Positions 1 through 10,413 of a stretch of DNA of 64,000 bases are shown here, piece after piece. Within the stretch, counting starts at the first letter, position 1. The number at the start of each line of letters is the position of its first letter. Source of the stretch: Pyrus communis (Eukaryota; Streptophyta; Magnoliopsida; Rosales; Rosaceae); assembly GCF_963583255.1 (NCBI RefSeq), contig NC_084807.1:5188872-5252871 (forward strand), written 5' to 3'. The notes under the pieces were generated by a model. The model saw only the letters and a list, made by a program, of their open reading frames with translations, did not search any database and was not told the origin of the DNA. The translations under genes and the position numbers were made by a program.

Positions 1-1
1 A

Positions 2-847
2 ACACAAATCGTTGATCTTCTCGTCACTGGTTTCACTGGAATGCTTCATTCTTGGTGGGAGAAGCACTTAACTTCTCAGTCCAGAGATGAAATACGCTTT
101 GCGGTCAAAAAAGATGAGGAAGGATTTCCCATTTTTGACGAAACGATAGGACAGGGAATACCCGACGGGGTAAATACTTTACTTTATACGATTATAGAAC
201 ACTTTATAGGAACACCCAGCAACGTTACTACACGTATTCACGACCAACTGAGTAATTTAAGGTGTCCAACCCTAAGTGATTTCAGATGGTATAAAGATGT
301 TTTCATATCCAGAGTTATGCTTCGGGAAGATAGTAATCAACCTTTTTGGAAAGAAAAATTTATCAATGGTTTACCAAATCTTTTTGCTCACAAAATTCGA
401 AATGTTTTAGTAAATGAAGAAGGTGTCATACCTTATCATACCCTTACTTATGGTAACATAGTTAATGTTATTCAAAAGGAAGGATTGAAAATGTGTATCG
501 ACATGAAGATTTCAAAACAAGTTCATAAAGATAAATCTATTGCTAAATACGAACTTGGAACATTTTGTGAACAATATGGTTTACCTCCAATCGCTCCTTC
601 GAGTAAAAAGAAAAAAGCCCAACAAACCAGCAAGTTTTCTAAACATCAATCCAGATTTTATAAAAGCAAAAGATCTTCCAACAAACCTTTTCAGACAAAT
701 AAATTTTATGAAAAACCATCTTCAAACAAAAAACCTTTTCGAAAGTCTAAAAAGGATTTTCAAAATAAAAAGGGAAAGTGTTACAAGTGTGGTAAATTTG
801 GTCATTATGCAAATGAATGCAAGGTTAAAAGGTTATTAACCAACTAA
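2..847 (+). pseudogene. Pararetrovirus polyprotein: coat protein and zinc-knuckle part
   Basis: The frame is open from the window edge (base 2), so the first ATG at 41 is probably internal. The product resembles the coat/gag region of plant pararetroviruses: a helical Trp-rich stretch, then a Lys/Ser-rich basic tail, then a CCHC zinc knuckle (C-x2-C-x4-H-x4-C) at about residues 247-260 counted from the ATG at 41. The basic tail and knuckle would bind nucleic acid during packaging. A stop follows at 845-847, only some 25 residues after the knuckle. The adjacent frame opens at 829 and carries the protease and polymerase, so a small indel around 823-840 has probably split one polyprotein. It is classed as a broken viral gene in the host genome. 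Confidence 0.8.
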
Positions 848-3399
848 AAATCTCTGAAGAAGAGAAGGTTCAACTTATCCAGGCTTTAGAAATTAGAAAT
901 ACCGACTCTAGTCAATCTGACAAAAATCCCGATTTTTCCGTCTCCGATTCTAGCAGTTCTAGCGACGTCTCCTCGCCAAACATTAAGTTTGGGTGCACGG
1001 ACACTTGTTGTAACAAAATTTCAGTGCTTAATAAGCAAGAAGAACAAGAAGAGTTTTTAATGGAATTAATTAGTAAAGTCGATGATCCTGATTTAAAATC
1101 TTTTTATTTGAAAAAACTCAAAAATTTGATTTCTTCTCATGAACCTGGCACTAGTCAAATTTCTTCTCAAAAGATTTCTCTCAGTACCACTTTGGAACGT
1201 TTTAATAAATCCAAAAAGGAGATCACCCTCAAAGATTTGCAAAAAGAAGTTAATCAAATCAAATCGGAAATTAAGTTTTTAAAATCCGAAAATACCGACA
1301 TTCGTTCACAACTCAGTAGAGTACGTACGCAAGAACTCGTCCAAGAACAAAATGGTTCTTCCTCAAATTCCGATTCCGACGCTCACTCGACTAAATCTTC
1401 TTCTTCAAAAGAACTTGTTTTAAGTCTTTTAGACAAAATAAGAATTCGAAAATGGTATTCTAAAGTTACGATAGTAATCGAAGATTTTCATTTAGAAACC
1501 ATCGCTTTAATTGATTCAGGTGCAGATTTAAATTGCATTCAAGAAGGATTAATACCTACTAAATATTTTCACAAGTCTACGGAAACACTTAGCGCTGCAA
1601 ATCAATCCCCGATGAAATTAAAATATGAAATTCCCAAAGCCCATGTTTGTCAACAAAATATTTGTTTTAAAACTCCATTTGTTTTAATCAAAAATATTTC
1701 TGATCCAGTTATTTTGGGACTCCCTTTCATTGCATTAATTTATCCTTTCAAAGTTCATCATAACTGTATTTCTACCAAGGTTTTTGGCCAAAAAATTACT
1801 TTTGAATTTTGCATGGAAACAGATCTTAAAAAGTTAAAACAACTTCAAAAAGATAATGTTTCAAAAACTCTCAACCAGATTACTGCAAAATCCCAACAAA
1901 TTGCTTTTTTACAGGAAGAAATTCTTCACAAAAGAATTAAAGAACAATTAACAAACAAATCTTTATTAGATTCTATTTGCCAGTTTTCTGATAAGCTTAC
2001 TAAAGAAATTTGTTCCGATCTTCCAAATGCTTTTTGGCACAGAAAACAACATATTGTTAAACTACCTTATATTAAAGATTTTATTGAGTCAAAAATCCCC
2101 ACAAAAGCACGACCAATTCAAATGAATCAAGAAGTTTTAGAGTTTTGTAAAACTGAAATTAATCAACTTTTAGAAAAAGGAATTATCCGTAAAAACAAAT
2201 CTCCATGGTCATGCCCTGCTTTTTATGTCCAGAAAAACGCAGAATTAGAACGCGGTGCTCCACGACTGGTTATCAACTACAAACCATTGAATGATGTTTT
2301 AGAATGGATCCGATATCCAATTCCTAACAAAAGAGACTTGATAAAGAGACTTTCTCAGGCAACTATTTTTTCTAAATTTGATATGAAATCAGGCTTTTGG
2401 CAAATTCAAATTCATGAATCTGATAAATACAAAACTGCTTTTGTAACTCCTTTCGGACATTATGAGTGGAATGTAATGCTTTTCGGCTTGAAAAATGCAC
2501 CAAGTGAATTTCAAAATATCATGAATGAAATTTTTAATCAATACAGCCATTTTTCGATTGTTTATATTGATGATGTATTAATTTTCTCAAAATCAATAGA
2601 AGAGCATTGGAAGCATTTGCATGCATTTGTTAGGATCATTAGGTCCAATGGGTTAGTTGTTTCGGCATCTAAGATTAAGTTATTTCAAACCAGAGTTAGA
2701 TTTTTAGGTTACCATATTTACAGGTCTACCATTCAACCAATAGATCGAGTCATCCAGTTTGCTGATAAATTTCCAGATCAAATTATTGATAAAACCCAGC
2801 TTCAAAGATTCCTTGGATCTCTCAATTATGTTTCAGAATTTTATCCTCATCTGCGTCAACAATGTAAGCCCTTGTTTGATCGTCTCAAGGAAAATCCTCC
2901 ATCATGGTCACAAAATCATACTTCCATTGTCAAACAGATCAAAAATCATGTCAAGACTTTGCCTTGCCTTGGCATTCCAACTCCCGGCTCTCTCAAAATA
3001 GTCGAAACCGACGCATCTGAAATCGGTTATGGAGGTATCCTTAAACAAAAAATTTCTTCCGAAGCTCCTGAACAAATTGTTCGTTTCCATTCAGGAGTTT
3101 GGAATTCTGCTCAAGCTAATTATAGTACTATTAAAAAAGAGATTTTATCTATTGTATTATGTATTAGCAAATTCCAAGATGATTTATTAAATCAAAAATT
3201 TTTAGTTCGTGTTGATTGCAAATCTGCAAAACATGTTTTACAAAAAGATGTTCAAAATATTGCATCAAAACAAATTTTTGCACGCTGGCAAGCCATATTA
3301 AGTATTTTTGATTTTGATATTGAATACATTAAAGGCAGCCAGAATTGCATCCCAGATTTTCTAACCAGAGAATTTTTGCAGGGGAAGAATGGGTACTAA
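829..3399 (+). pseudogene. Pararetrovirus polyprotein: protease, reverse transcriptase, RNase H
   Basis: The frame is open from 829 although its first ATG is at 1024. From that ATG there are 791 residues without a stop. Domains in order are a coiled-coil-like Lys/Glu segment (about residues 60-105), a retropepsin-type aspartic protease with DSGAD at residue 164, reverse transcriptase with the YIDD catalytic box at 514-517, and RNase H beginning near TDAS at 662. The gene would provide polyprotein processing and copying of the viral RNA into DNA. It overlaps the next ORF by 11 bases. Because the start lies in another frame upstream (see the coat part), this is a fragment of a frame-broken polyprotein, although this segment itself is undamaged. 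Assignment to a reverse-transcribing plant virus is firm; the exact genus is less so. Confidence 0.9.
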
Positions 3400-4735
3400 T
3401 CCTACTCAGCAACGAAGGCTCCCAGCCACCCTTACCCAAACCCCAGCACCAGTAAAACAAGAGTCTATTCCCGACTCTTCATCGGCCCTCGCCATTACAA
3501 ACAGATTTACTCCCTTAGGATCAACAGTAGGAAATATCCGACCAAATTACCAAACGGCCTTAGCCACCCCTTATGATCCTTACTCATCAGTTCGTTCTCC
3601 AGCTCCCTCACAACCAAAAACACCTAGCTATGCTAAAACATCACCATATGTCCAGAACCCTCATTCTGAAAAGCTTTTTAGCATTCCTCTTCATATTGAC
3701 AAAAACCAACCCCCAGAGCGCATTGCCAAATTACTCCTTCCACCAAATTTTCATTTCTTACCAACTGAATCCTATAAAAGCCTAAAATATTACCAGGCTA
3801 TCCTCTCAGAAACAGAAAGCATTGCTATTAAGCCAATTTACAGTACCACTCACCAAAACAAAATATTGTATCATTCACTCCATATTGGAAAATTCCTTAC
3901 CGAACTCGAATGGGGAATTCCCCTTTATCACACAAAACCCCTTCATACCCAGCATGTTCTCATCCCAAACAATCATTACAATTACTACGATTATATCCAA
4001 GCATGGACCAACATTTTTCTCCACCAGACAGAAGACTTTAGTCATTCATGGTTCATAACTTTTGATAAGAATTTCAGATTGCGGTTTCCTGCATGGTTTC
4101 CAGATTGGTGGGCTTCCCATGGCCCAAGCTCTTCTATCATTCCAGATGACCTTCGTCATGTACTCACAAACAACTTCCAGCCCAGTTTTGACAGAAGTCG
4201 TTTCGACAACAGAGTTACTATTTTTTCACTGCTCATGGCCAAGTACAAGATCCCATGGATTCTCAAATGGAACTTTGAAGTGGACACCGGTGGTATTTAC
4301 AGGACCAGATGGGTAAAATGGTGGGATAAATTCAACCACCAAAAAATTATTGATATTGTAAAAGTGGAATTTCCCCAGGCATCTTTTCAAGCACTGCCAA
4401 TCAAAGTTTCATCTTCGTCCTCACAAGCTTTGCCAGTTCATCAGCAATTTCCTGAATTACCAAAAGCTCAGGAACCAGTTCAGTCCTTATCAGACATTAG
4501 TCCATCTTCCTCTCTCAAAGGAATTTCCAAGACAGCCAAGTCCTCCAGTTCAAAGAAAGAAAAAACTTCCCAACTGCTGGATATGGCTCAGCTGCTAATG
4601 GCGGAAGCAGCATTGCTGCAAAAGAAAAAAGGTTCAGACTCAGATTCAGATAATTCTGATGCCTCGTCTCAGCTTCCCGCCAAATGGGCTGATCAAGCAG
4701 ATTTTCAAGATGCCCAGGACCCTTTCGATATCTGA
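3389..4735 (+). CDS. Pararetrovirus ORF2, function unknown, intact frame
   Basis: This is a 448-codon ORF whose ATG lies inside the last codons of the polymerase frame (ATGGGTACTAA overlap), so it would be read by re-initiation or from a separate transcript. The N-terminal third is rich in Pro, Ser and Thr. The central part (about residues 210-330) is rich in Trp and aromatic residues, including RWVKWWDKF. The C-terminal quarter is Ser-rich and then acidic. There is no zinc finger, signal peptide or membrane segment. Florendoviruses carry a 3' ORF of unknown role in this position, which is the basis of the call. I see no homology to host genes. The frame is free of stops over 1.3 kb although the upstream polyprotein is broken. 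Confidence 0.75.
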   Translation: MGTNPTQQRRLPATLTQTPAPVKQESIPDSSSALAITNRFTPLGSTVGNIRPNYQTALATPYDPYSSVRSPAPSQPKTPSYAKTSPYVQNPHSEKLFSIPLHIDKNQPPERIAKLLLPPNFHFLPTESYKSLKYYQAILSETESIAIKPIYSTTHQNKILYHSLHIGKFLTELEWGIPLYHTKPLHTQHVLIPNNHYNYYDYIQAWTNIFLHQTEDFSHSWFITFDKNFRLRFPAWFPDWWASHGPSSSIIPDDLRHVLTNNFQPSFDRSRFDNRVTIFSLLMAKYKIPWILKWNFEVDTGGIYRTRWVKWWDKFNHQKIIDIVKVEFPQASFQALPIKVSSSSSQALPVHQQFPELPKAQEPVQSLSDISPSSSLKGISKTAKSSSSKKEKTSQLLDMAQLLMAEAALLQKKKGSDSDSDNSDASSQLPAKWADQADFQDAQDPFDI

Positions 4736-4829
4736 GACACAATATTTGCCCATGTGATTGTGTCAGCCCAGCAACATCATCAGCAGTAGCTGCTTTCATC
4801 TCTTCCGTAAAAGACAAAGTATTATTCTT

Positions 4830-4919
4830 CAATAGTGAAAAACAAAAAGGTCACTATTCACAATAGTGAAAACAAAAAGGTCACTATTCACAATAGTGAA
4901 AAACAAAAAGGTCACTATT
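4830..4919 (+). repeat. Three tandem 29-30 bp palindromic units upstream of viral promoter
   Basis: Three near-identical units each start with AATAGTGA and end with its complement TCACTATT around an A-rich centre. Each unit can therefore pair with itself, and all three sit about 110-200 bases upstream of the TATA box. The position suggests an enhancer or regulatory module of the viral promoter (inference). Confidence 0.8.
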
Positions 4920-5025
4920 CATTTAACTTTTGTAAAAGAATCAAAGCATCTTCACTATTCTTTCACCCAGCTTTAGCAGACAGCGGGATTCCCGGATCAT
5001 TTGGCCAAGTCTTTCACCCTCGCTC

Positions 5026-5032
5026 TATATAA
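5026..5032 (+). promoter_or_regulatory. TATA box of the pararetroviral promoter
   Basis: TATATAA lies in the context CTCTATATAACGAGG, about 290 bases after the ORF2 stop. Transcription would start near 5055-5062. A poly(A) signal follows about 170 bases later, as expected for the terminally redundant transcript of a plant pararetrovirus. Confidence 0.75.
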
Positions 5033-5228
5033 CGAGGATTCATCTTCAGAAGAAAGATATAAGTTTTTAACTTCAAGAACTCAGTTCAACCATATCTCTC
5101 TGAGATTATTCAAACACTTGTAATACATACATATTATTCAGGATGCCTGCGAGCTCCATCTCTTTGTTTACTTGTTTCATCTGCCATTAGGCAATACCTG
5201 TTTGTTATCTGCATTGCAGTAAGTTTTC

Positions 5229-5234
5229 AATAAA
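5229..5234 (+). terminator. Viral poly(A) signal
   Basis: AATAAA lies downstream of the promoter and before the primer-binding site. This is the pararetrovirus order, in which the signal must be passed once after initiation and used on the second round. Confidence 0.65.
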
Positions 5235-5306
5235 ACTTATTTTCAAATATATTTGCATCATTACGTTTAACTCATTATTTTGATATGCTACTCTGTTTTT
5301 ATATGT

Positions 5307-5559
5307 TTTATTTCTGCACTTTAAATTCTATGGAAGGCTATGCCTCCTGCTGCTATTTTATATTTTACTTCCGCACTTTACATTCTATGGCCGGCTTTGC
5401 CGCCTATTGTTAGTTCCGCCCCATTTGGTATCAGAGCTTTATTTCTGCACTTTAAATTCTATGGAAGGCTATGCCTCCTGCTGCTATTTTATATTTTACT
5501 TCCGCACTTTACATTCTATGGCCGGCTTTGCCGCCTGTTGTTAGTTCCGCCCCATTTGG

Positions 5560-5560
<1 letters not shown>
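5307..5560 (+). repeat. 131-bp tandem duplication spanning the viral primer site
   Basis: The segment 5307-5437 is repeated from 5438 with almost no change (A/G at the second CCGCCT[A/G]TTG). The second copy stops inside the primer site and passes into the TA repeat. Each copy itself holds two similar sub-units beginning CTGCACTTTAAATTC and CCGCACTTTACATTC. It could be terminal redundancy or a strand-switch product formed at integration. Confidence 0.85.
5426..5437 (+). other. Primer-binding site for initiator tRNA-Met
   Basis: TGGTATCAGAGC is complementary to the 3' end of plant initiator tRNA-Met, the primer used by Caulimoviridae for minus-strand synthesis. It lies about 370 bases after the likely transcription start and marks base 1 of the viral circle by convention. 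The copy of this stretch at 5551-5560 is cut off after TTTGGT. Confidence 0.8.

Positions 5561-5592
<32 letters not shown>
5561..5592. repeat. (TA)n microsatellite at the viral junction
   Basis: About 16 TA units directly follow the truncated second copy of the viral terminal sequence. It is probably the integration target. Confidence 0.9.
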
Positions 5593-5596
<4 letters not shown>

Positions 5597-6253
5597 ACAA
5601 TATAAACAATTACAAAACTGAATTAATGAATCACAAAACACTGACTTGGTTAGGAAGATAGAGGCTTGCAGTAGCAATCTCCTAAGACAGAAATACGCCC
5701 CTACACCAGTGCAGTAGTTCAAATGGACGTCTATCTTGCAGGATACAACTATCTAATCCAAGTTCTTGCACTCGAACTTGGATTCTTGGCAAATTGGTTG
5801 TGTGGTTCTCAGCGAAATATGGTGGAATGAATATGGAAAAACTTGATTCTGGTTTCTGATTTTTATTGCCATATATATAATGGCATAATTCGAACTTATC
5901 CAACCGTTCAGGCTTATCAGTTTTTGTAAAAAGAAAACCGAATGCAACTGTTCAATAAAAACTGAACGTAACTGTTCAATCAGTTTTATCCTTTCGGAAA
6001 AAACTGAATCCAAAAAATCAAAAACGTAACTTGTGTTTTTCGTCCATCCGAGCCCAAGAGCCCCAATGCCCAAGGCCCATCTTTGACATTTAATATATAC
6101 ACCCAAACTCTCCAATTCTAAGGCCCAAGGTCCATGGCTTTGGCCTAATTCTTTTCAAACTATAAGTGAGTGAACTCACTTATAAAGACTTAATATGAAA
6201 GGTGTTTGGGCGATGTGGGACTCCAAGTCCCACAGAAAACACAAGTTCCAACA
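5593..6253 (-). mobile_element. Probable LTR fragment, Copia-like, interrupted by the virus
   Basis: Read on the minus strand the segment starts TGTTGGAACTTG and contains a perfect self-complementary stretch near GTGAGTTCACTCAC and a GTGGGACT...AGTCCCAC pair, features common at Copia-type LTR starts. It runs into the TA repeat without a clear LTR end, so the virus may have landed in it. There is no protein-coding content. Confidence 0.4.
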
Positions 6254-7153
6254 GTATGCACTCAAGTTGAAGTCCTCGTACTTACAAATTAGAGTCGTTA
6301 TTTAACCAGAATTACAGTTTGAGTGGAATTTAAGCTCCCTGCAACTCATGCCCAAAACGTTTCCAAATGGCAACCTATATTTCTGCATCTGGATTAATAA
6401 GAATGTATTAGCATGCCACGTATTTTGAACGTCACACACTAATGAATCATATGATTGATTGATGATTAGGCGTATAGCACTAAGTAAGGCCTAGCCACGC
6501 ACGAAGTTTTCCACCGTCTATTTTGCATCCTTCATATGAGTGCACTAACTACATATATAAGTATAACATTTAGTCATATGTCATAATCATTACATTTTAA
6601 ATATGCCATGTGTCCAGCTAATGCAAATAACACGTAAATTATGTTAGTTGATCAGAACAACGTCTTTTCTCTTTAACATAAATTAAAATCGTCCTTTTAA
6701 TAAATTAAAATTGTTTAAAATATCGTTTTGTAAGTCATTTAATCCTACATTCTAGTTGTATTCGTTTAAAAATGTAAACTCAGCTCGGAAACTTGACATA
6801 ATGTATTACTACTTATAAATATATGATTCTACTACTAATAACATTGATGCATTTTGTGAACACCTGACGAGCTATGCAAGCAGTTAAGTTGAAACAATAC
6901 TTACTCGATTAATAGGAACATTGGCCCTATCTGAAACTAGTATCTGTCTTCACCTTGAAAGGGAGAGACCTTAAGTTTAAATCTTGTGGATGACAAATTT
7001 ATACCAATTTATTCCTCCACCTTTAACGTAAATATGTCGTTGCATAAAATGAAAAAATTTGTTGTCACAAAACAAAAAAAGATATGCACGTAACACAAAG
7101 AGAGATCCCATGCTGATGCTGCTTCGGTAAGATGAGATCGTCACACCTACATT

Positions 7154-7596
7154 GATATGATTGAGGGAGCCAAAGTGCATGCAAGCTAATCTCTAAATGG
7201 TCACTCACGCGAAGTAGACAGGGAAGCATGTATGATTGATTATATGTATAGGTTAAATCGGATTAATGATCCTCATGGTAATAGAGAATTCGCAAGATTA
7301 TCTGTGTTAAAAAATTTAATCCAAAGTGAAACTTCCAGATTTGTTAGATGCAAGGATAAAAATGTGATAAAAATGTCCAGTCATACTTTTTACATGTTTA
7401 CCTTCTTCTACTGCTTCTCTTCTTCTCTCTCATAAATTGAACCACTTTGTCTTCTTCTTTTTGTCTTCGTGTTTGTGATCCGATTTCCTGAGATTGATAT
7501 GATTAAGGGAGCCATAGTGCATGCAAGCTAAGCTCTAAATGGTCACTCACACAAAGTAGACAGGGAAGCATGCATATATGATTGATTATATGTATA
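7154..7596. repeat. Direct repeat pair of about 100 bp
   Basis: The blocks at 7154-7250 and 7496-7596 share GATATGATT[G/A]AGGGAGCCA and AAGTAGACAGGGAAGCATG in the same order with scattered substitutions. The 245 bases between them are unrelated AT-rich DNA. Confidence 0.75.
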
Positions 7597-7784
7597 TGTA
7601 GGAATTACTCCATTTGTCACTCGAAGCGTATATTTGAAGAAAGATGACAAAGCCTCTTGCCCCACTAACACACGAGAGATCAATATCAATCGATTTAGAA
7701 GGAAAATGTTTTGGGGTAGGTGAATGAATCTTGTAGTGGGATTTTGTGGCCTGAGATTTTCAGCATCTTCCAAAAGCATGATAC

Positions 7785-7898
7785 GTCGTTGTAATTGCTT
7801 ATAGCTTGCAAAGCAAAGTCAGAGTATGATGTCGTTGTAATTGCTTATAGCTTGCAAAGCAAAGTCAGAGTATGATGTCGTTGTAATTGCTTATATCT
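7785..7898. repeat. 46-bp tandem repeat, 2.5 copies
   Basis: The unit begins GTCGTTGTAATTGCTTATAG. Copies are at 7785-7830 and 7831-7876 (identical by eye), with a partial third to 7898. The identity suggests a recent duplication. Confidence 0.85.
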
Positions 7899-8343
7899 TT
7901 ATGTTAATTTGTTAGTTGACATGGCTCCGAGCATAATTCAACTCAATATAGCTATGATTGCTTTTTTATCTGATAAGGATACGAATAATGATTATTTTCC
8001 TACTATTTACTAGGTTTACGATTGCTTTCTTGTTTGTTTAGGATTCATTCTTTGTGTAAGAAGAAATTTTGGCAAATTATGTAGCCTTCTTGACAAATAT
8101 GAAGTGCTCTTATTTATTTTCAATCAATAAAATAATAGTCAGCATTTGTAATGAGGTTGTTCTCTTTTTTTTGGTCATTTGAATTGTTTTATTACAACTA
8201 ATAGTACCACTTTAATCTATACTAAGAAGAGTGAGAAAATGATTAATATTGAATACAGTTGATTGAAGAAGAAGACTTTATCTGTTAAAACAATTCACAA
8301 TTTATGCTTTTTTTTTAACAATCTAATCATCTCAAAAGAATAT

Positions 8344-8789
8344 TGTTGGATTTATCCAATATAAATCAACCTTTAAGTGGTCTATTACATGTAATAGGAA
8401 TGTAATATTAGAGAATAATGTTGATTGTGATTTGATCTCTTAAAGATATAATCCTATATAAGGTGTCTTATATTGGAAATATGATTGATGGAATCCTTAA
8501 TTGAAAATGATTATGATACTTCACTTGGAGGCTAATAAAGTAAGTTTAGGTTTCCTTTATGGATGGAAACCCTAACCTTTAGCCTATATAAAAACAAGGG
8601 TCCCTATAAGCCCTAGAACACACAACATAATACTTCCCATAGAGTAGTTGTATTCGGCTAGGTGTTTATAGAAGATCTTGGTGTTGCCGTGCTCTGCTAC
8701 TTTTGTGTTCGACTTCCATGCCCGCCATTGAAATCAGGTCAGTCGCTCATTCGTTTGTGTTTTAATTGTATAACCTTATAAGGCTAACA
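8344..8789 (+). repeat. 5' LTR of the non-autonomous element
   Basis: 446 bp, TG...CA ended. A TATA-like box (TATATAAAA, 8585-8593) near the middle would drive transcription. It pairs with 16043-16488. Confidence 0.9.
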
Positions 8790-8791
8790 GT

Positions 8792-8804
8792 TGGTATTAG
8801 AGCC
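8792..8804 (+). other. Primer-binding site, tRNA-Met type, one mismatch
   Basis: TGGTATTAGAGCC starts three bases after the LTR. It differs by one base (T for C) from the usual TGGTATCAGAGCC complementary to initiator tRNA-Met. Confidence 0.75.
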
Positions 8805-9045
8805 ACTGTTTATATAATTAAAACCTATTAGGTTTAATGTTGGATTATATAATATTCTCTTGAACTGCGTGTTTAATCCAAATTGTCATTGCATATACTC
8901 GGCAACATCACCATGCTATTTGAATCAGTTCAATTGTTGATTATGATCAGGTTGCATAATTATTCAGTTTTAATCAAGAATATTTTTCACTAATATTATG
9001 GTTGCAGTCAAGGGAAATTTATTAAGAACTATGCTAATTGATACC

Positions 9046-9282
9046 CTGATTATTATCAGCAAGACAAGTTGCCTGATTATAGCACACGAATCCACAATAT
9101 TGTATGCGGTTGTATTACATATAACCACATAGCTTTGCTTGCCAATTGGAAATTGGACTACGCTTAGAGGCGCTTTTGATCAAGCATGAATTAAATTATG
9201 GAATTGAAGCATAGAATTTATATAATATTCTTATAGTATTGAAGCATGAAATTTAAAAAACCATATAGGAATTGGATCCTAT
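9046..9282 (+). other. Run of short perfect hairpins, 5' interior of the element
   Basis: Inverted repeats seen by eye are CTGAT/ATCAG (9046-9059), GCAA/TTGC (9059-9072), CCAATT/AATTGG with a 3-base loop (9142-9156) and ATAGGA/TCCTAT (9265-9282). Individually they are short, but they continue the pattern seen at the other end of the same interior. Confidence 0.5.
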
Positions 9283-10413
9283 ATTCATATAGGAACGTAA
9301 AGAAGCATATATGTAAGGCGTGATATTATATTATGTATTTTACAGTGGAAACCATGGCACTGAGAAGAATAACAGTTTTGTTCTAGTTCAATCTTCATGC
9401 TAATGTTTTGGTTGAATTGATTTACTATGTGCCACTGATGATCTCAATTTTTGTAAGCATGCTATATTTGTTCTGACCTTACTGAAGAGGTCCCCCCGAT
9501 TAGCAAGCAGAACGAAGTCATCTACCAAGCAAAATGGTTTGTTTCATTGACTTTTGATTTCCATAATGGTTTATGGTATTTTGGTTTATATATATTTGGG
9601 TTGATCCCTGAAAGCTTAAATTGGTAATAAGATAAAGATATAATTGAATGAGTGATGTGCTAATTATTGTAGAGCATGTACATACATGATTACAATGTAT
9701 TGGTTAAGTATGTCATGAATATGGATCCAATTTTTATATATTTTGGCAATACGTATCTACATGGGCATATGCTTATTGATTAAGAACTAATATTATTTTC
9801 CATGAATTGCTACGGGTGATACGTTAATGTGACAAGAAACAATTGCATAAGTGCTAGTAATTGTTTGATCAAGCAAGTATACATAATTTTCTAAAGCCAA
9901 TTATGTATCTACAGTTCACATAGCTTGTGTATGTATTTACATTTGTTCTAACCTTGCATTGGAGAATTTCTTAAGATCCCTCAGTCGAACAAGGCCAAAG
10001 AAGAGGTTAGTATGACATCGGTATATGAAATTCTGGTACGATCTTTCCTTTTGGTCTTCATGATAAATTATATAAGGAATGGTTATGTTGGATTCATGAA
10101 GTGTTATATTGTTCTTGCAAAATCCAACCATGTCGTGACGTCTTTCTGATTGTAGGAGACAGAATTAGTCATATCCTATAATTTATCAATACTATTGGGA
10201 TATGTTATGCCTATGATTGTAATAAAATATATTACAGTTGTGTTGCAGGGAAGCATATGCTAAGTTTTATACATGTCAATTATGTACATGTCTGTTAATG
10301 AATTTGATAAAATTCCTATACATGAAAGTAAGTCATACATATTTTGGCAACATTTGTTAAGCAAATGGCGCGTATAGTGTTGCTTGTATGGTTAATTTGG
10401 TTCAAGCATGAGA

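Larger units (their letters stand above)
1..5560 (+). mobile_element. Endogenous plant pararetrovirus (florendovirus-like), 5' end beyond window
   Basis: This is an integrated copy of a Caulimoviridae-type virus. In order it carries a coat/zinc-knuckle region, aspartic protease, reverse transcriptase, RNase H, a second ORF, a short-repeat block, a TATA box, a poly(A) signal and a tRNA-Met primer site. No integrase or LTR is present, which separates it from Ty3-gypsy elements. The layout of one large polyprotein followed by a 3' ORF of unknown function matches florendoviruses (family knowledge). The movement-protein end should lie left of the window. The coding region has one visible frame break near 823-840, so the polyprotein is not intact as it stands. 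The right end runs into a TA repeat, a kind of site where florendovirus copies are often found. A related petuvirus-like lineage is the main alternative. Confidence 0.85.
6254..8343. other. Non-coding repeat-bearing spacer
   Basis: I find no gene here. It holds a possible SINE remnant near 6955-7060 (GACCTTAAGTTTAAATCTTG). A direct duplication of about 100 bp lies at 7154-7250 and 7496-7596 with 342-bp spacing. A 46-bp tandem repeat follows at 7785-7898. The small ORFs show no coding character. Confidence 0.6.

Noticed and set aside
5340..5621. 93-codon ORF over the viral terminus
   Set aside because: It covers the tandem duplication, primer site and TA repeat, which are non-coding in this virus type.
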